The notes beneath the pieces are model-generated. The model saw only the letters and a program-made list of their open reading frames with translations, ran no database searches and was not told where the DNA came from. The translations under genes were made by a program, and so were the position numbers. 64,000 bases of DNA, taken from positions 1 through 64,000 of the forward strand of contig RIAZ01000027.1 of the NCBI GenBank assembly GCA_003762615.1. The letters are read 5' to 3'. Numbering within the stretch: the stretch's first letter is position 1; every line of letters starts with the position of its first letter. The DNA is from Muribaculaceae bacterium Isolate-037 (Harlan) (lineage in GTDB: Bacteria; Bacteroidota; Bacteroidia; Bacteroidales; Muribaculaceae). This document shows positions 33,146 through 42,558 of the stretch, one piece after another.

Positions 33146-34039
33146 ATGAAGAAAATTCGTGCAGCCGTGGTAGGATACGGCAATATCGGGAGATTTACTA
33201 TCGAGGCGCTTGAGGTGGCTCCAGATTTTGAGATTGCAGGCGTGGTGCGTCGCGACGCATCGAAGCGTGAGGATATTCCGGCAGAGATACCGGTGGTAGG
33301 CTCAATCGATGAGCTGACCGACGTAGACGTGGCTATCCTTGCCACCCCGACAAGAAAGGTGGAGGAATTTGCCAAGGAGATCCTTGCCAAGGGTATCAAC
33401 ACTGTCGACAGCTTCGACATTCATGGTCAGATACCGGCTCTCCGCAAGAGTCTCGGTGAGGTGGCGCGTGAGCATGGCAAGGTGAGCGTCATTTCGGCAG
33501 GCTGGGATCCGGGAAGCGACTCTGTTGTGCGTGCGCTTCTTGAGGCAGTGGCTCCCAAGGGTATCACCTACACCAACTTCGGTCCGGGCATGAGCATGGG
33601 ACACACCGTGGCTGTCAAGGCTGTGGAGGGAGTGAAGGCTGCTCTATCGATGACTATCCCCGTCGGCACAGGCATACATCGCCGTATGGTCTACATCGAA
33701 CTGATGCCGGGCTATGAGTTTGAGAAGGTGGCACACGCCATCAAGACCGACCCCTATTTCGCATCGGACGAAACCCATGTGATGCAGGTGGAGAGCGTGG
33801 ATGCCCTTAAGGATATGGGTCATGGTGTGAATCTCGTGCGCAAGGGCGTAAGCGGCAAGACGCAGAACCAGCTCTTTGAGTTTGACATGAAGATCAATAA
33901 TCCTGCGCTTACGGGTCAGGTGCTCGTGTGCGTTGCGAGAGCGTCAATGCGTCTTCAGCCCGGTTGCTACACTATGATCGAGATTCCGGTGGTGGACCTT
34001 CTCCCCGGCGACCGTGATGAATGGATAAAGCTTGTCTGA
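33146..34039 (+). CDS. ddh: meso-Diaminopimelate dehydrogenase
   Basis: The enzyme makes meso-diaminopimelate from tetrahydrodipicolinate in one NADPH-dependent step, feeding peptidoglycan and lysine synthesis. The 297-residue protein starts MKKIRAAVVGYGNIGRFTIE, a Rossmann GxGxxG motif, and has GVVRRD, DSFDIHGQIPALR and SAGWDPGSDSVVRAL, all diagnostic. The ATG at 33146 begins the Rossmann strand; the frame extends upstream to 33047 but without conserved sequence. It is cytoplasmic and single. It diverges from the AspT-like gene; no exact promoter is seen, though TAAATTTG occurs at 33002-33009. Confidence 0.95.
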   Translation: MKKIRAAVVGYGNIGRFTIEALEVAPDFEIAGVVRRDASKREDIPAEIPVVGSIDELTDVDVAILATPTRKVEEFAKEILAKGINTVDSFDIHGQIPALRKSLGEVAREHGKVSVISAGWDPGSDSVVRALLEAVAPKGITYTNFGPGMSMGHTVAVKAVEGVKAALSMTIPVGTGIHRRMVYIELMPGYEFEKVAHAIKTDPYFASDETHVMQVESVDALKDMGHGVNLVRKGVSGKTQNQLFEFDMKINNPALTGQVLVCVARASMRLQPGCYTMIEIPVVDLLPGDRDEWIKLV

Positions 34040-34116
34040 TAAATCCTGTCAGATAAATAAGGAGGCTTGGAAACTGTAGCGTAAAAATACGGTAGCTTAT
34101 AAATGGAGGCTTGAAA

Positions 34117-34854
34117 ATGGTGGAGTGTGTCATAAATTTTCTTACCGAGGTATATGCCGACATCAATTCGCTCGAGGTGAATATGGTCAGCAGCATGTTT
34201 CGTCTGTTGCTGAGTATGATTCTCGGTATGGTTGTCGGTGCGGAGCGTAAACGCAAGGGTCAGGTGGCGGGTATCCGCACGTTTGCACTCATCTCTATGG
34301 GTGCCTGCCTGGCGATGCTGCTGTCGATCTACGTTCCGCAGGTGTATCTCGGTCTGAAGAACGGAGACCCGGGACGAATCGCCGCACAGGTGATCACGGG
34401 TATCGGTTTTATCGGTGGCGGTGCGATGATCCACATGAAAGGAGCTGTGAAGGGTTTGACCACGGCAGCCGGGATATGGATGACCGCCATCATCGGCATG
34501 GCAGTCGGCATAGGCATGTATATGTGCTCGATCGGCGCAACGTTGCTGATTCTTATGACGCTTGTCTCCTTCGAGCAGTATGAGAAGAGGAAGAAGATGG
34601 GTCAGGAGTCGAAAGTGATCGGTCTGACAGTGGAGGGCGTCCTTGAGAATATCGACGACTATAAGAGGGTGTTTAATGAGGCGGATGTGCATCTCTCCAC
34701 GTTTTTTGTGGAGTATGACTACGACAGGAACGTCACGGAGCTGAATTTCGTGGTTCTTGCGCATGTCTATACCGATCTGATGCCCCTTTTGTCGAAAATC
34801 AGAGGCGTGAATCCCACAAAGAAGCTGACGCTATCAAGCCAGCTTGACATCTGA
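34117..34854 (+). CDS. MgtC/SapB family membrane protein
   Basis: The 245-residue protein has four or five membrane helices in the first 150 residues with the family signature RLLLSMILGMVVGAERKRKG, GIRTFALISMGACLAM, ITGIGFIGGGAMI and VKGLTTAAGIWMTAIIGMAVG. A soluble ACT-like C-terminal domain follows. MgtC proteins are linked to magnesium stress and modulation of membrane ATPases in other bacteria. A TTG at 34111 is two codons upstream; I chose the ATG. It lies 77 bp after ddh on the same strand. Confidence 0.9.
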   Translation: MVECVINFLTEVYADINSLEVNMVSSMFRLLLSMILGMVVGAERKRKGQVAGIRTFALISMGACLAMLLSIYVPQVYLGLKNGDPGRIAAQVITGIGFIGGGAMIHMKGAVKGLTTAAGIWMTAIIGMAVGIGMYMCSIGATLLILMTLVSFEQYEKRKKMGQESKVIGLTVEGVLENIDDYKRVFNEADVHLSTFFVEYDYDRNVTELNFVVLAHVYTDLMPLLSKIRGVNPTKKLTLSSQLDI

Positions 34855-34901
34855 TACGCTTTCAGCTGACAGAAAATGCTAACGAGGAAACGCTACCGGC
34901 G

Positions 34902-34951
34902 AAAAATAGCGGCACCCACGTCAGGATAAGTCCTGAACGTGGGTGCTGCCG
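34902..34951 (-). terminator. Terminator of ettA
   Basis: CGGCACCCACGT and its near-complement ACGTGGGTGCTGCCG flank TCAGGATAAGTCCTGA, giving a long two-part hairpin. On the minus strand it is followed by CTATTTTTCG. It lies 37 bp after the ettA stop. Confidence 0.75.
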
Positions 34952-34987
34952 TTATGGAGGAGGGGTGTGTTATGATTGTGGATGGAA

Positions 34988-36670
34988 TCACATCAGCTTG
35001 CGGTAACGGATACGGTGGGGAGTGTCGTTGCCGTCACGTTTCTTCTTAAACTCCTCATAGTCGGAGTAGGAGCCTTCGTAGAAGGTCACTTTGCTGTCGC
35101 CCTCGAAAGCGAGGATATGGGTGGCGATACGGTCGAGGAACCAACGGTCGTGGCTCACTACCACGGCACATCCGGCGAAGTTCTCCAGACCCTCCTCGAG
35201 TGCACGGAGAGTGTTGACGTCAATGTCGTTGGTAGGCTCGTCGAGAAGAAGCACATTCCCTTCCTCTTTCAGTGCCATGGCGAGATGCAGTCGGTTGCGC
35301 TCGCCGCCCGACAGCACACCGATCTTTTTCTCCTGGTCGGCACCGGTGAAGTTGAATTTAGAGAGATATGCGCGTGCGTTCATGTCGCGTCCACCCATGC
35401 GGAATGACTCCACACCCTGAGATATCACCTCATATACGGTCTTGTCGGGGGAGAGATCCTTGTGGTTCTGGTCGACGTAGGCGATCTTAACTGTCTCTCC
35501 GACTTCAAACTCACCTTTATCCTGCTTCTCCAATCCCATGATGAGGCGGAAGAGAGTGGTCTTGCCCGCACCGTTGGGACCGATCACGCCTACGATGCCG
35601 TTGGGAGGCAGCATGAAGTTGAGGTCGTTGAAGAGTACGCGGTCGTCGTATGCCTTGGCAAGGTCATGCGCTTCGATCACCTTGTTGCCGAGACGCGGAC
35701 CATTGGGGATGAAGATCTCCAGTTTCTCCTCCCTCTCCTTCTGGTCCTCGTTGAGGAGTCGGTCGTAGCTTGACAGACGTGCCTTCCCCTTTGCCTGACG
35801 AGCCTTGGGAGCCATACGCACCCATTCAAGCTCTCTTTCGAGAGTCTTGCGTCGTTTGCTTGCCTGTTTCTCCTCCTGAGCCATACGTTTTGTCTTCTGG
35901 TCGAGCCAGGAGCTGTAGTTGCCCTTCCAGGGTATCCCTTCGCCACGGTCGAGCTCAAGAATCCAGCCTGCCACGTGGTCGAGGAAGTAGCGGTCGTGGG
36001 TAACGGCGATGACAGTGCCGGGATATTGCTGAAGGTGCTGTTCGAGCCAGTCGATTGATTCTGCATCAAGGTGGTTGGTGGGCTCGTCGAGGAGAAGCAC
36101 GTCGGGCTGTTGGAGGAGCAGACGGCAGAGAGCCACACGGCGGCGTTCGCCACCGGAGAGCACGGCTATCTTCTTGTCGTCGTCGGGGCAACGCAGTGCG
36201 TCCATGGCGCGTTCGAGCTTGTTGTCGATGTTCCATGCGTCGCAAGCGTCGAGCTTGTCCTGAAGTTCTGCCTGACGGTTGATGAGGGCATCCATCTTGT
36301 CGGGGTTCTCAAGCACCTCGGGGTCGGCGAATGCGTTGTTGACATCATCATACTCTTTCAGAAGGTCAAGCACCGGTTGCACACCCTCCTGCACCACTTC
36401 CTTCACCGTCTTCTCCGGATCAAGTTTCGGGTCCTGCTCAAGATAGCCTACTGTATAGCCGGGGGAGAATACCACGTTGCCCTGATAGCTCTTGTCGATT
36501 CCGGCAATGATTTTCATCAAGGTAGACTTGCCTGATCCGTTCAGACCGATTATGCCGATCTTAGCACCGTAGAAGAACGAGAGGTAGATGTTTTTCAGAA
36601 TCTGTCGCTGAGGGGGGATGATCTTGCTCACTCCCACCATTGAGAATATAATTTTCTTATCGTCTGCCAT
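34988..36670 (-). CDS. ettA: Energy-dependent translational throttle protein EttA (ABC-F)
   Basis: The 560-residue ABC-F ATPase binds the ribosomal E site and gates entry into elongation according to ATP/ADP level. Two ATP-binding cassettes are seen: Walker A GLNGSGKST near 42 with LSGGERRRVAL and LLLDEPTNHLD, and Walker A GPNGAGKTT near 362 with LSGGERNRLHLAM and LLLDEPTNDID. Between them is the arm and P-site tRNA-interaction linker rich in Lys and Arg (ASKRRKTLERELEWVRM). The EttA-specific opening IFSMVGVSKIIPPQRQIL is present. No membrane segments, as expected. It lies 62 bp downstream of def. Confidence 0.95.
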   Translation of the reverse strand: MADDKKIIFSMVGVSKIIPPQRQILKNIYLSFFYGAKIGIIGLNGSGKSTLMKIIAGIDKSYQGNVVFSPGYTVGYLEQDPKLDPEKTVKEVVQEGVQPVLDLLKEYDDVNNAFADPEVLENPDKMDALINRQAELQDKLDACDAWNIDNKLERAMDALRCPDDDKKIAVLSGGERRRVALCRLLLQQPDVLLLDEPTNHLDAESIDWLEQHLQQYPGTVIAVTHDRYFLDHVAGWILELDRGEGIPWKGNYSSWLDQKTKRMAQEEKQASKRRKTLERELEWVRMAPKARQAKGKARLSSYDRLLNEDQKEREEKLEIFIPNGPRLGNKVIEAHDLAKAYDDRVLFNDLNFMLPPNGIVGVIGPNGAGKTTLFRLIMGLEKQDKGEFEVGETVKIAYVDQNHKDLSPDKTVYEVISQGVESFRMGGRDMNARAYLSKFNFTGADQEKKIGVLSGGERNRLHLAMALKEEGNVLLLDEPTNDIDVNTLRALEEGLENFAGCAVVVSHDRWFLDRIATHILAFEGDSKVTFYEGSYSDYEEFKKKRDGNDTPHRIRYRKLM

Positions 36671-36732
36671 TTCTGTTTTGCGGTTGTTTTTTTGTTCGGT
36701 TGGTTAATCAAGATTGAAGCTGTTTTGTGGCA

Positions 36733-37293
36733 TTATTTCTGCACTGCCTTAGTGCGGTATGCACACTTCACTTTCCCCTTGACGATGTTGTTGAGCTTGG
36801 TGCGTATCATCTGCTTACGGATGGGTGACACGCGGTCGGTGTAGACCTTGCCGAGAAGGTGGTCGTATTCATGCTGGATGATTCTCGCTGCGAATCCGTG
36901 GAATTCTTTCTCATGCTCCACGAAATCCTCATCGAGCCAGTTGAGCCTTACATGCTCGTGGCGTTTCACTGGCTCTGACAGACCGGGCAGTGAGAGACAA
37001 CCCTCTTCGCGGCTTACGGGTGCTACGTCGTCAAGAACGTCGAGCACCGGATTTATGAGCGCGAACTTAAGGTCCTTACATTCCGGAAAATCATTGGCGA
37101 GCGCTGTGCCGTCGATTACGATCACGCTTATCGGAAGACCGATCTGAGGAGCTGCCAAACCGACGCCCTCGGAATGATACATCGTCTCAAACATGTCGGC
37201 AATCAGTTTCTTTACTTCGGGATAGTCGGGCTCGATGTCTTCCGTCTCATTATGAAGCACGGGTTGCCCGTATAGATATATTGGTAGGATCAT
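36733..37293 (-). CDS. def: Peptide deformylase
   Basis: Removes the N-formyl group from nascent polypeptides at the ribosome exit. The 186-residue protein has all three metal-site motifs: GVGLAAPQIG near 47, EGCLSLPG (metal Cys) near 105, and QHEYDHLLGKV (metal His and catalytic Glu) near 147. Length is normal. In many Bacteroidales def follows ruvX, but here ruvX is 22 kb away. It follows the PBP1A gene by 49 bp and precedes ettA, so it may be co-transcribed with them. Confidence 0.96.
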   Translation of the reverse strand: MILPIYLYGQPVLHNETEDIEPDYPEVKKLIADMFETMYHSEGVGLAAPQIGLPISVIVIDGTALANDFPECKDLKFALINPVLDVLDDVAPVSREEGCLSLPGLSEPVKRHEHVRLNWLDEDFVEHEKEFHGFAARIIQHEYDHLLGKVYTDRVSPIRKQMIRTKLNNIVKGKVKCAYRTKAVQK

Positions 37294-37342
37294 ATTTTTC
37301 TGCGGATATGGTCCGCAAGTTTTTAGAGTTATCTGTTAATTC

Positions 37343-39793
37343 TTAGTCAAAAATTCCTTCGGAAACTTCTTCTACCTCACTCTCTCCCGATGACGTGAAC
37401 ATCTCGCCGCTGCATGCGTTGAAGTCGGCAGGGAAAGTGAATTTGGTATCCTGAGAATAGGGGAGTTTCTTATCGGCATATATCTTCTTCATGTAGAATC
37501 CATAGATCGGGAGTGCGGCGCGTGCGCCCTGACCGAGAGCCATGGTGTTGAAGTGGATATATCGTTCCTCACCGCCTACCCATACTCCGGTGACGAGCTC
37601 GGGCGTGAATCCCATGAACCATGAGTCGGAGTTGGAGTTGGTCGTACCGGTCTTGCCGCCCATCTGTGCGGATATGCCGTAACGTCCTCTAAGGCTTGCC
37701 GCCGTACCGCTGTCAACCACGTTGAGCAGTATGGAGAGTATCTTATAGTAGGCATCCTCGCTCGTCACCTCACTGCGGTGGGGTGTGGTGGAGTATATGA
37801 GGTTGCCTTGGTTATCCTCTATGCGGGTCACGAATACGGGGTCAACCCTCATACCCTTGTTGGCGAATGCGGTGTAGGCTGCCACCATCTCCTTGACGGG
37901 GACGTCAACCGTGCCGAGTGCGAGTGGGAGAGTGGCGTCGATATGTCCGGTTACGCCGAACATTCTCATCTTGTTGGCAAGGTTCTTCGCACCCAGTTCA
38001 TAGACGAGTCGGGCGGAAATCCAGTTGTTGGAGTTGGTCAGTGCCCAACGCAGGTCAACCATGTCGCCGATGCGTGCGCTTCCGGAGTTACGTGGCGACC
38101 AGTTGCCAAACGTAGGCTGAGTGTTGAGGAATTGTGAGCAAGGGGTGTAGTCCTGCTCCATGGCGAGGGTGTAGAGGAATGGCTTTGCGGTAGATCCGAT
38201 CTGGCGGCGTCCTCTCGACACCATGTCGTATTGGAAATAGTTGAAATCAGGACCTCCGACGTATGCCTTCACGTATCCGTTGGTCGGATCCATGCTCATC
38301 ATGCCCGTGCGAAGGATCGACTTCATGTAGAGAAGCGAGTCGTAGGGGGTCATTGTCACGGATTTTGAACCCGGATGATATTTGCCGTTCTCCTTCACGT
38401 AGGTGAATATGTCCATCTCGTAAGGCTTGTGGAAAGTCTTCTCAATCTCCGCCTCTGATATGCCGGCATTTTTCTGCACTCTCCATCTCTCGGTCTGCTT
38501 CATGGCATTCTTGATGAGGTTCATCACGCCGCTGCGGCTTAGCTCGTCGCTGTTGGTGGTGTACGGACCGGTCACCTGCCCCTGTTTCTCCTTGAAGAAT
38601 GCAGGCTGGAGAGTCCCGCCGAGATGCTCGTATACGGCTTCCTCGGCATATTGCTGCATTTTGATGTCGATGGTGGTGTAGATCTTAAGACCATCCGTAT
38701 ATATATTGTAGAGGCTTCCGTCCGGCTTGGGATTTTTAAGAATCCAACCGTAGAGGGGATTCTCCTCCCATTGAGTGGAGTCGGTGTTGTATTGCCCCAT
38801 TGCGAGGATGTAGGCGAGGTTGCTCTTATATTTGTCGCGGGATGGACGCACCGGTTTCTTTGCGCTCATGAGCATCCTTATCTCCTCACGCAGATAAGGC
38901 ACACCGCCGTCGCGATGATCCACGCGGTGATAGTCAAGTCCCAAGGGGAGTTGCTTGTATGCCTCCGCCTCGTCGCGAGGCAGTTTGCCCGCCTTCACCA
39001 TCTGCTCCAGCACCACGTTGCGGCGTTCCTTCGTTCGTTCGGGATGGCGTAGTGGGTTGAAATAGCTCGGATTCTTCAGCATGCCGACGAGCATGGCAGA
39101 TTCCTGCACGTTGAGGTCGGCGGGTTCCTTGTTGAAGTAAACGTTGGCGGCAGTCTTTATGCCGACGGCGTTGTTGAGGAAGTCGAATCGGTTGAGATAC
39201 ATGTTGATTATCTCCTGTTTCGTATAGAATCGTTCGAGCTTTATTGCGATCATCCATTCGATAGGCTTCTGTAGGGCGCGTTTGAGCATGTTGGATGATG
39301 GGCGGGAGTATAGTTGCTTTGCGAGCTGCTGTGTGATTGTGGATCCGCCGCCTGACGACTTATCGCCGAGCATGAGAGTCTTTACTCCGGCACGGCCGAG
39401 GGCGATGAAGTCGATTCCGGAATGGTCGAAGAATCGTTCATCTTCGGTGGCTATGAGGGCATCGATCACGTGAGGCGACACAGTCTTGTAGTCGGAGTTT
39501 ACGCGGTTTCCCGCGCCGGCGAAGTATCGCCCGAGTTCGGTTGTGCCGTCGGATGCTATGACTACAGATGCCAGTTTATCATGAGGGTCTTCCAGTTCCT
39601 CGATAGGAGGCATGTAGCCGATTACACCGTTATAGATCAGGAGCAGGAAGAGGGCTATCACGGTGCCCAATCCTAAGAACATGATCCACATCCATCTGAC
39701 AAGAATAGCGTTTCTTGACACTTTGCCGGACTTTTTCTTGCCGTTGAAGGTGTCGTCTTGTTTGTTATTACTTTTTTTACGGATATCAGTCAT
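37343..39793 (-). CDS. Class A penicillin-binding protein (PBP1A type)
   Basis: The 816-residue bifunctional peptidoglycan synthase has a basic cytoplasmic tail, one membrane helix at about 32-54, and a GT51 glycosyltransferase domain with EDERFFDHSGID and GGSTITQQLAKQLYSR. The transpeptidase domain has the Ser-x-x-Lys motif in GSTAKPFLYTL near 530, SNN in LTNSNNW and KTGT in GGKTGTTNSNSDSWFMG near 705. The C-terminus is short and acidic. It polymerises and cross-links cell wall in the periplasm. It is the first gene of a probable PBP-def-ettA run. A minus-strand TAATTTTG box (39864-39871) could be its promoter. Confidence 0.95.
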   Translation of the reverse strand: MTDIRKKSNNKQDDTFNGKKKSGKVSRNAILVRWMWIMFLGLGTVIALFLLLIYNGVIGYMPPIEELEDPHDKLASVVIASDGTTELGRYFAGAGNRVNSDYKTVSPHVIDALIATEDERFFDHSGIDFIALGRAGVKTLMLGDKSSGGGSTITQQLAKQLYSRPSSNMLKRALQKPIEWMIAIKLERFYTKQEIINMYLNRFDFLNNAVGIKTAANVYFNKEPADLNVQESAMLVGMLKNPSYFNPLRHPERTKERRNVVLEQMVKAGKLPRDEAEAYKQLPLGLDYHRVDHRDGGVPYLREEIRMLMSAKKPVRPSRDKYKSNLAYILAMGQYNTDSTQWEENPLYGWILKNPKPDGSLYNIYTDGLKIYTTIDIKMQQYAEEAVYEHLGGTLQPAFFKEKQGQVTGPYTTNSDELSRSGVMNLIKNAMKQTERWRVQKNAGISEAEIEKTFHKPYEMDIFTYVKENGKYHPGSKSVTMTPYDSLLYMKSILRTGMMSMDPTNGYVKAYVGGPDFNYFQYDMVSRGRRQIGSTAKPFLYTLAMEQDYTPCSQFLNTQPTFGNWSPRNSGSARIGDMVDLRWALTNSNNWISARLVYELGAKNLANKMRMFGVTGHIDATLPLALGTVDVPVKEMVAAYTAFANKGMRVDPVFVTRIEDNQGNLIYSTTPHRSEVTSEDAYYKILSILLNVVDSGTAASLRGRYGISAQMGGKTGTTNSNSDSWFMGFTPELVTGVWVGGEERYIHFNTMALGQGARAALPIYGFYMKKIYADKKLPYSQDTKFTFPADFNACSGEMFTSSGESEVEEVSEGIFD

Positions 39794-40105
39794 ATCGTTA
39801 TAACAATAAAAGCTTTTCCAACGACGAACACCGCCGTTGCGGGATAAAAGTCTGTATCAAATGCAAAATTACAAAAAATAATCGAAACCAACGCTATACC
39901 GTGGATACATTGAGCATAAATGACATATTGACAAAAAAAGACAGAAGGACAAGATAAGACCGGATGATTTTTAATTTTAGATATTATTTGCCCGGATAAT
40001 GATATTGGGTTGAATATGATTTTGAAATTATTTTAAAATGATTTAATTTTGTGGAGTTGTATGGAAGTTTAAAATAACTTTACAAAATTAAATTTTTTTT
40101 ATTCT
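39794..40105. other. 312-bp divergent intergenic region
   Basis: It separates the divergent PBP and M48 genes and is strongly AT-rich. A TAATTTTG box on the minus strand at 39864-39871 may start the PBP transcript. On the plus side TAACTTTA near 40073-40080 is one base off the consensus and could serve the M48 gene. No other structure is seen. Confidence 0.45.
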
Positions 40106-40900
40106 ATGAAGCATATTGCATTAAAAGTTATTGCATTGGTCGCACTCGCTGCTCCGGTGGCTCCCGCTTACGGACAGTTTAATCTTAAGAAGGCGATTGG
40201 CGCGACAGCAAAGGCTGTGCAGGCGTTTACTCTCACTGATGCGCAGATGGCTGCCTACGTGAAGGAATCGGTAGATTGGATGGATAAGAATAATCCTGTG
40301 CTTCCGGAAGATGATGAATATACGAAACGTCTTCGCCGCCTGACAGAAGGTATCACGGAAGCTGACGGTATACCGTTGAACTTCAAGGTGTATAATGTGG
40401 TTGACGTGAATGCTTTCGCTTGCCCTGACGGAAGCGTGAGAGTGTTTGCCGCATTGATGGATCTCATGGATGATGATGAACTTCTCGGAGTGATCGGGCA
40501 TGAGATCGGACATGTGCTGAAGCATCATTCAAAGAATGCATTCAAGAATGAGTTGCTTACCGGAGCATTGAAGGATGCCGTGGCATCTACCGGCGGCAAG
40601 GCTGCTGCACTGACAGAATCGCAGCTCGGCACTCTTGCGACGTCGTTGCAAAGCGCAAAGTTCTCACAGAAGCAGGAGAATGAGGCGGATGACTGCGGCT
40701 ATGATTTCCTCGTGTCGAAAGGTAAGAACCCGTGGGGCATCGTTATGTCGTTTGAGAAGCTTCAGGGTCTCGAGGGGGATGCCGGAGCGAGCCAGAGCTA
40801 TATCCAGAAGATGTTTTCTTCACATCCCGAAACTCAGAAGCGTATCGACCACATGAAGAAACGCTGCGAGCAGGATGGCATAGCTCGCCCGGAGAAATAA
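40106..40900 (+). CDS. M48-family metalloprotease, exported
   Basis: The 264-residue protein has a signal peptide (KHIALKVIALVALAAPVAPAYG). The zinc protease motif is VIGHEIGHVLKHH (HExxH), with the third ligand likely in ENEADDCGYDFLVSKG. Members such as LoiP/YggG and BepA act in the periplasm on outer-membrane or misfolded proteins. The alpha-helical region before the motif, DDEYTKRLRRLTEGI, is typical. No lipobox is evident. The gene is monocistronic and convergent with the LuxR-type gene. Confidence 0.9.
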   Translation: MKHIALKVIALVALAAPVAPAYGQFNLKKAIGATAKAVQAFTLTDAQMAAYVKESVDWMDKNNPVLPEDDEYTKRLRRLTEGITEADGIPLNFKVYNVVDVNAFACPDGSVRVFAALMDLMDDDELLGVIGHEIGHVLKHHSKNAFKNELLTGALKDAVASTGGKAAALTESQLGTLATSLQSAKFSQKQENEADDCGYDFLVSKGKNPWGIVMSFEKLQGLEGDAGASQSYIQKMFSSHPETQKRIDHMKKRCEQDGIARPEK

Positions 40901-40902
40901 GA

Positions 40903-41511
40903 TTAAACATTCAGACTGATTTCATCTATGTCAACGATTTTATTGACGATGGCATAGATGGTCAGTCCTGTGGCGGAATGTATCTCAAGTTTTCGGGCTA
41001 TGTTGCGTCGATGCGTGATGACAGTGTGGATCGACAGGAATAATTTGTCGGCGATCTCTTGATTCGTCATGCCTTTCACCACAAGAGATATGATCTCCTT
41101 CTCCCGTTGGGACAGGCTCTCTTTCTCTTCTGTGGATTCTGATTGATGGGTGCTAAGGCTTTTGATCTTCCTTGTGATTGTTTCCATATCATCGATTACG
41201 GAGATAAGACCGTCGTAAAGGTCGGCAGCCTGATGCGAAAGTTTTCCTACTTCTATGGCGATTATCTTGCAATTCTGACATCCCGTATCAGCACGGAAAT
41301 GCTCGGGGTTGAAGATACCGCCAAAAGTGGGATTCACCAGAATTATGTCCGGGGTATTTGAACGTACACAGTCGGCAAGAGCTGACGGAGATTTCACTTC
41401 CATGATATTTACCTGCATTCCGGGCAATCTGCGCAGGCAATGGGAAAATCCGGCGGAAAGCACCGGGGAGATCTCGGCTATGATGATATGTAGGTTTCCT
41501 TCTCTTCGCAT
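40903..41511 (-). CDS. LuxR-family regulator with degenerate receiver domain
   Basis: The 202-residue protein from the ATG at 41511 has a receiver-like domain followed by a LuxR-type helix-turn-helix (LSQREKEIISLVVKGMTNQE, LFLSIHTVITHRRNIARKL). The receiver lacks the acidic pair (IIAEIS instead of the usual Asp-Asp) and the phospho-acceptor Asp (PDIILVNPTFGG has Asn), so control by phosphorylation is unlikely. It lies 34 bp downstream of a hemerythrin-like gene; together they may form an oxygen, nitric oxide or iron-responsive unit (inference). I reject the longer ORF start at 41658 because it overlaps the hemerythrin gene. Confidence 0.85.
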   Translation of the reverse strand: MRREGNLHIIIAEISPVLSAGFSHCLRRLPGMQVNIMEVKSPSALADCVRSNTPDIILVNPTFGGIFNPEHFRADTGCQNCKIIAIEVGKLSHQAADLYDGLISVIDDMETITRKIKSLSTHQSESTEEKESLSQREKEIISLVVKGMTNQEIADKLFLSIHTVITHRRNIARKLEIHSATGLTIYAIVNKIVDIDEISLNV

Positions 41512-41545
41512 TTTATGATGGAATCGGATGGGGTGAGTGTTTCGG

Positions 41546-42235
41546 TTAGTTGCGGTTGCGTTCCAGACGCAGGATTGCCGGCACGAGCAGGCAGTCCTCA
41601 ATGTGACAGTGGCTTGACAATTCCTCCTCGCATCTGTAGATGTCGTAGAGCGCATCATTGAGAAGATTGGTGTTGGCGTCTTCCGGACAATATTTCAGGA
41701 TTATGTTTTTCAGTTCCTTCAGTTTCAGACTGACAAGATCGTGATGCTCGCTGTAGGTGGTGATCTTGTAGTCTTCCGAAGATTTGCCACTTAGCAGATT
41801 GTTGACATATTTGAACACGGTCTTCTCCTCATATTCCATGTGTATGCGCACCTCGTGCATGTATTCGTCGAAAAATTTCAGTATGAGAAACGATACGTCG
41901 GTGGTGCGTAGCGATATGCCTTCAAGGAGTTTGCGGCGTATTGCCGGCAGGCAATAGTCAAGGAAATACGAATGGCTCCGTTTGAGGTATAGAAGCAGTG
42001 ATTCCACGGATACGTTATTATCGGTGTCGTAGTTTGAGAAGCCATCCACGATAAAGTTTACTACCGCAAGGAATGTGGCGCAGTCTACGCCATGGTCTGA
42101 ACAAACTTTCTCGACGGTCTTGTCGCCGAATCCCATCGGTATGCCAAAGCGACTCATCACCTGAATGAGTTGGTAATTGTCGGCAATCAGTGACACCATC
42201 TTATCGGCGGGGTTATATTTTGTCTGTATCGGCAT
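41546..42235 (-). CDS. Hemerythrin-like domain protein (RIC/ScdA-like)
   Basis: The 229-residue cytoplasmic protein has an N-terminal DUF542/ScdA_N-like segment (MGFGDKTVEKVCSDHGVD) and a hemerythrin-type helical bundle. Candidate di-iron ligands are in LKRSHSYFLDYCLP, HEVRIHMEYEEKTVFKYV, YSEHHDLVSLKL and LSSHCHIEDCLLVPAI. Such proteins repair iron-sulphur clusters or sense oxygen/nitrosative stress. The chosen start is the ATG at 42235 just before the DUF542-like part; the open frame upstream to 42385 has no conserved sequence. A TAACTTTG box (42479-42486, minus strand) is a possible promoter. Confidence 0.87.
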   Translation of the reverse strand: MPIQTKYNPADKMVSLIADNYQLIQVMSRFGIPMGFGDKTVEKVCSDHGVDCATFLAVVNFIVDGFSNYDTDNNVSVESLLLYLKRSHSYFLDYCLPAIRRKLLEGISLRTTDVSFLILKFFDEYMHEVRIHMEYEEKTVFKYVNNLLSGKSSEDYKITTYSEHHDLVSLKLKELKNIILKYCPEDANTNLLNDALYDIYRCEEELSSHCHIEDCLLVPAILRLERNRN

Positions 42236-42558
42236 AGTGTGTTGTCTGTGATTTGGGTGGGTTATGTATTGAGGTGGAATGTCGTCATGGGTCGGGCTAT
42301 ATACAAGTGGTGCCACCATCAACGGTGGCAACTCACTTTGATACATAGCGCGGATTTCCGGGAGATACCGGATTTTCCGGCGCATAACTCAATACTTATC
42401 TAACTCTAAATAACTAATAACTACAGCTTCTTTTTGTGAAGTTTGGATTGCTTCGCTTTTTCACTGTCTTTACGGTTGCAAAGTTAGACATTTATATTTA
42501 GTCGGGCAATAACTATCAATAGGTAAATATAGCTGTCGTCATAGCAATATGTAGTGAT
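42236..42558. other. 323-bp region upstream of the hemerythrin gene
   Basis: It lies between the flavin reductase stop and the hemerythrin start. Apart from the TAACTTTG box at 42479-42486 on the minus strand I see no gene and no hairpin of note. Confidence 0.45.
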
